Positions 61,578 to 64,000 of a DNA stretch of 64,000 bases are shown piece after piece (position 1 is the stretch's first letter; each line of letters starts with the position of its first letter). The notes below the pieces were generated by a model. It worked only from the letters and a program-made list of their open reading frames with translations, was not told the origin of the DNA and ran no database searches. This DNA comes from Flavihumibacter fluvii (GTDB lineage Bacteria > Bacteroidota > Bacteroidia > Chitinophagales > Chitinophagaceae). The stretch covers positions 582,001 through 646,000 of the forward strand of contig NZ_CP092333.1 of NCBI RefSeq assembly GCF_018595675.2. The letters are read 5' to 3'. Both the position numbers and the translations under genes were made by a program.

Positions 61578-62354
61578 ATGTCAACCGGTTATTCCCGTTC
61601 CCCCAAATTATTGAAAGGCGCCCTGGTAGAGTTCTCTGAACGCTTCCTGCTGCCCATACCCAATGTTATCATCTTCCAGTATAATCCCGAAACCCTAACA
61701 CGCACATTGGAAGTCTGGAACCCTGGCGGCGAAGGAAGCAGTGGTGCTTCCTCGGGTAACGAAACGGCGCATACCGCCCAGCCTTTTGATCCGCCGGAAA
61801 GTTTCACCATTGCGCTCGAACTGGATGCAGCCGATGCGCTGGAGAAACCTGAATCACATCCGGTTGCTTTTATCTCCGGCGTTGCCGACCGCATTGCTGC
61901 CATGGAAATGTTATTATATCCGCAACCCGAAGATGCCGCGAGCGGACTCCTCAGTGCTGTATCCGGTGCGCTCAGTGTTGGTGCCGGTGGTGGCGGACTC
62001 GATGTTGGTGGTATGGTGAGTGGTGCATTGGGTGGTGGTGACGTGAAGCCCGTTCCACGCGGAACTGTTCCGGTTGTTCTCCTTGTATGGGGACCAGGTC
62101 GCATCGTGCCGGTAAGGCTCACCAGCTTCAGTGTAGAAGAACAGGCATTCTCCCCGCAACTTTATCCGATCCGCGCCAAAGTGAGTATCGGACTGAAAAT
62201 ACTGACCCCGAAAGATTTTCCGAATTGCAAGAAAAAACTCAGTGAAGAACTGGCCATTGCCGCATTCAAATTCACCCGCAAACAGAAAGAGATACTGGCT
62301 GCAGCCAACACTGCCAACAGCATCGAATCGATCATTGGTATGCTGCCTTTCTGA
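61578..62354 (+). CDS. eCIS tube-initiator/CIS_tube domain protein (Afp7-like N-terminal part)
   Basis: A 258-residue protein that starts with LKGALVEFSERFLLPIPNVIIFQYNPETLTRTL, the CIS_tube/contractile injection tube-initiator signature. A Gly/Ser-rich flexible middle (about 120-155) is followed by VPVVLLVWGPGRIVPVRLTSFSVEEQAF. In Afp-type loci this domain is usually fused to a C-terminal LysM domain; here the LysM part is a separate gene after 29 bp. It acts at the junction between the baseplate hub and inner tube. Confidence 0.88.
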   Translation: MSTGYSRSPKLLKGALVEFSERFLLPIPNVIIFQYNPETLTRTLEVWNPGGEGSSGASSGNETAHTAQPFDPPESFTIALELDAADALEKPESHPVAFISGVADRIAAMEMLLYPQPEDAASGLLSAVSGALSVGAGGGGLDVGGMVSGALGGGDVKPVPRGTVPVVLLVWGPGRIVPVRLTSFSVEEQAFSPQLYPIRAKVSIGLKILTPKDFPNCKKKLSEELAIAAFKFTRKQKEILAAANTANSIESIIGMLPF

Positions 62355-62383
62355 TGGTGATAAAATAGTAAAAAAACATTCCC

Positions 62384-62659
62384 ATGTTCGACGACAACAG
62401 CCGTTATAAAAATGCACCGACCTATGCGGTGAAAGACCGGCGGGGCCGAACCGTTACTGTGGTTGCTACACCAGCGCCACCATTGCAGTCCTTGTTGGGC
62501 TTCCATGTATTAAAGCAAGGCCAGCACATCGATCACCTGGCAGGCAGGTACCTGAATAATCCAGCTGCATTCTGGCGTATCGCGGAGATCAATGAAGTGA
62601 TGCTTCCGGAAGCAATGACCGAAAGAAAAGAAATCGCCATCCCCAATAGCCGTAGTTAA
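62384..62659 (+). CDS. Small LysM-like baseplate protein
   Basis: A 91-residue protein. The N-terminal half (RYKNAPTYAVKDRRGRTVTVV) is beta-rich, and the C-terminal half (GFHVLKQGQHIDHLAGRYLNN, then PAAFWRIAEINEVMLP) has the LysM-like pattern found in phage tail and eCIS hub proteins. In other loci the LysM part is at the C-terminus of the tube-initiator protein. Two bp separate it from the next gene. Confidence 0.8.
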   Translation: MFDDNSRYKNAPTYAVKDRRGRTVTVVATPAPPLQSLLGFHVLKQGQHIDHLAGRYLNNPAAFWRIAEINEVMLPEAMTERKEIAIPNSRS

Positions 62660-62661
62660 TA

Positions 62662-63726
62662 ATGGGACTAGATATCGTTATCTGTATCGACGACAAAGGC
62701 AACCAGGCACTTACTGATGCCGTGAGTAATATTGAAGTGCAGGAAAAGATGGACCAGAACAGTAGTTTCAAATTGCATTTTATGGTTGATATCTGCAAGG
62801 AAGACATCGCCCGTGATATGGATGCGACCACAGCACCCGGCAAAATATTATCTGTGCTTGCCAAAGTAAAAGATGACCTGGTTTGCCTGGTAAAAGGGCC
62901 CATCACCCAGGTAGAATCTAATCTTGAACACGGCGGTGCCGGATCCTGGATACAGGTACAGGGCGAAGACATGGGGTACCAGATGAACCGGACCACTAAA
63001 TTCGCCAATCTTTCTGCCGTGAAAGATTCTGATATCGTTCGAAAACTTATTGCCGGCAACGATAATATGACGCCGGATGTGGAAGAGACCAATGGCAGCC
63101 ATGAGGAAGAGAACCACAGCTTTGTACAAACAGAAACAGACCTCCAGACCATCCGTCGCCTTGGGCAGCAGAATGGTTTCCATTTCTGGATCACCTGCAC
63201 CAATAAAGGTGAAGCCACCGGGCATTTCCGCACCCGCGACCTGAATGGTAAAGCAAAGCAGGTACTGACTGTAAACCTTGCCGATAACAATATTGATGCA
63301 CTTCGCATAACCGTCGATTCCAAACGACCTTCCCAGACCATCGGAAAGCAGATCGATCTCCGGACCAAGGAAGAAATGGGGGGTGAAGTGAAACTGACTG
63401 ATACCGTTCTCGCAAAAACAGGTTTGCCGGGAGCTGCCGGCAGCAATGTGCAGACCATGCAACTCGCACCAGTTGTCGATAGCGCCGGTGCCCTGAAAGC
63501 CCGGAGCGATGCGGCCCTGAAAGAAACCCAATGGTTCATCACCGCAACCTGCAAAACTAACCTCCATCGTCTCTGCGATGTAGTGCGCGTTCATACTATA
63601 GTCGAGATCCAGGGTGCCGGCACCAAACACAGCGGCAAATATTATGTCACTGGTGTGAAACATACCATCGATGCAGTTGGATATACTATGGACATAGAAT
63701 TGGCAAGAAATGGCTGGGGCATCTGA
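62662..63726 (+). CDS. Baseplate hub protein, gp27/late-control-D-like (Afp8 N-terminal part)
   Basis: A 354-residue hub subunit with the phage late control gene D/gp27 pattern: SNIEVQEKMDQNSSFKLHFM at the start, VKGPITQVESNLEHGGAGSW, DSDIVRKLIAGNDNMTPDV, TDLQTIRRLGQQNGFHFWI and a C-terminal KYYVTGVKHTIDAVGYTMDI. The trimeric hub joins the tube to the spike. Unlike VgrG, the gp5-like spike part is on the separate downstream gene (21 bp gap). Confidence 0.88.
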   Translation: MGLDIVICIDDKGNQALTDAVSNIEVQEKMDQNSSFKLHFMVDICKEDIARDMDATTAPGKILSVLAKVKDDLVCLVKGPITQVESNLEHGGAGSWIQVQGEDMGYQMNRTTKFANLSAVKDSDIVRKLIAGNDNMTPDVEETNGSHEEENHSFVQTETDLQTIRRLGQQNGFHFWITCTNKGEATGHFRTRDLNGKAKQVLTVNLADNNIDALRITVDSKRPSQTIGKQIDLRTKEEMGGEVKLTDTVLAKTGLPGAAGSNVQTMQLAPVVDSAGALKARSDAALKETQWFITATCKTNLHRLCDVVRVHTIVEIQGAGTKHSGKYYVTGVKHTIDAVGYTMDIELARNGWGI

Positions 63727-63747
63727 CGGCCCGGCGACTGAAATCAT

Positions 63748-64000
63748 ATGGACAACACCGACCTGGAAAAAGTGCTTTACTGGATCCGCCACCGCCATTT
63801 CGGCAAATACCGCGGACTGGTAACAGACAACGACGACAGTACCAAACGGGGTAGGATCAAAGTGAAAGTGCCTGCCGTACTCCAGGACCTGGAAGTATGG
63901 GCTGTTCCCTGTTTGCCCTACACAGGCAAGAATGTGGGGTCTTATCTTATCCCGGAACCAGGTGCAGGGGTGTGGGTAGAATTCGAAGGCGGTGATCCTT
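63748..64000 (+). CDS. gp5-like spike protein with OB fold (3' end outside window)
   Basis: 84 codons are visible from ATG 63748. The sequence [23 protein letters not shown] and [21 protein letters not shown] then [15 protein letters not shown] is the OB-fold of gp5/VgrG base-plate proteins (Afp8 C-terminal part). The rest, with the spike helix and probably the tip, lies beyond the window. Confidence 0.85.
   Translation, partial: MDNTDLEKVLYWIRHRHFGKYRGLVTDNDDSTKRGRIKVKVPAVLQDLEVWAVPCLPYTGKNVGSYLIPEPGAGVWVEFEGGDP

Noticed and set aside
46447-64000. Prophage or type VI secretion interpretation
   Set aside because: No capsid, terminase, integrase or lysis genes and no TssJLM genes are visible, while DUF4255, the AAA+ ATPase and DUF4157 are eCIS markers. 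The part beyond 64000 was not seen.

Overview
The window looks like a chromosomal segment of a Bacteroidota bacterium, most likely of the Chitinophagaceae type. The reasons are promoters of the TTG-N19/20-TAnnTTTG form in front of tRNA genes, lack of strong Shine-Dalgarno sites, many lipoprotein or secreted beta-barrel genes, and protein families typical of that phylum. The genus is an inference; no rRNA or marker gene is present.

Positions 1-22212 are almost wholly on the minus strand. They hold: a DUF2252/DUF202/membrane-protein/outer-membrane-protein cluster with a tandem duplicated beta-barrel gene (1-5077); a permease, choline-kinase-like kinase and GcvT-type flavin oxidoreductase operon (5119-10060); a Bcr/CflA exporter with a beta-carbonic anhydrase; an aldo/keto reductase; and a five-gene run reading AraC regulator, TolC-like channel, RND pump, membrane-fusion lipoprotein and a second Bcr/CflA exporter (22212 down to 14038).

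Positions 22374-25344 carry tRNA-Leu(GAG), a histidine kinase, a divergent glycosyltransferase, a small membrane protein, and a tRNA-Gly(GCC)/tRNA-Leu(UAA) pair, with recognisable promoters and terminators. Positions 25576-45499 are accessory metabolism: three more regulators (AraC x2, Crp/Fnr), a Tat-exported alcohol dehydrogenase cassette, small enzymes, a vanadium haloperoxidase lipoprotein, a PLP decarboxylase, a membrane adenylate cyclase with complete catalytic residues, a 583-residue protein of unknown family, and repeat-rich or secreted proteins.

Positions 45765-64000 (plus strand, running off the end) form the most notable region: an extracellular contractile injection system (eCIS, phage-tail-like nanomachine). 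In order it has a LytTR regulator, three 21-bp-spaced TTCACG repeats that look like its operator, sheath, tube, a zinc-ribbon protein, a disordered protein, a DUF4255 terminator protein, the AAA+ ATPase, a small coupled protein, a 2229-residue putative effector, a small unknown protein, tube-initiator, LysM, gp27-like hub and the start of a gp5-like spike. The putative effector joins two eCIS-associated DUF4157 domains, a hydrophobic segment, a coiled coil, a Hint autoprotease and a C-terminal GIY-YIG-like nuclease. The gene after it is a candidate immunity gene. Start codons overlap across ATPase, small protein and effector, so cargo and machine are probably made together. Remaining baseplate, fibre and tape-measure genes are expected beyond 64000.
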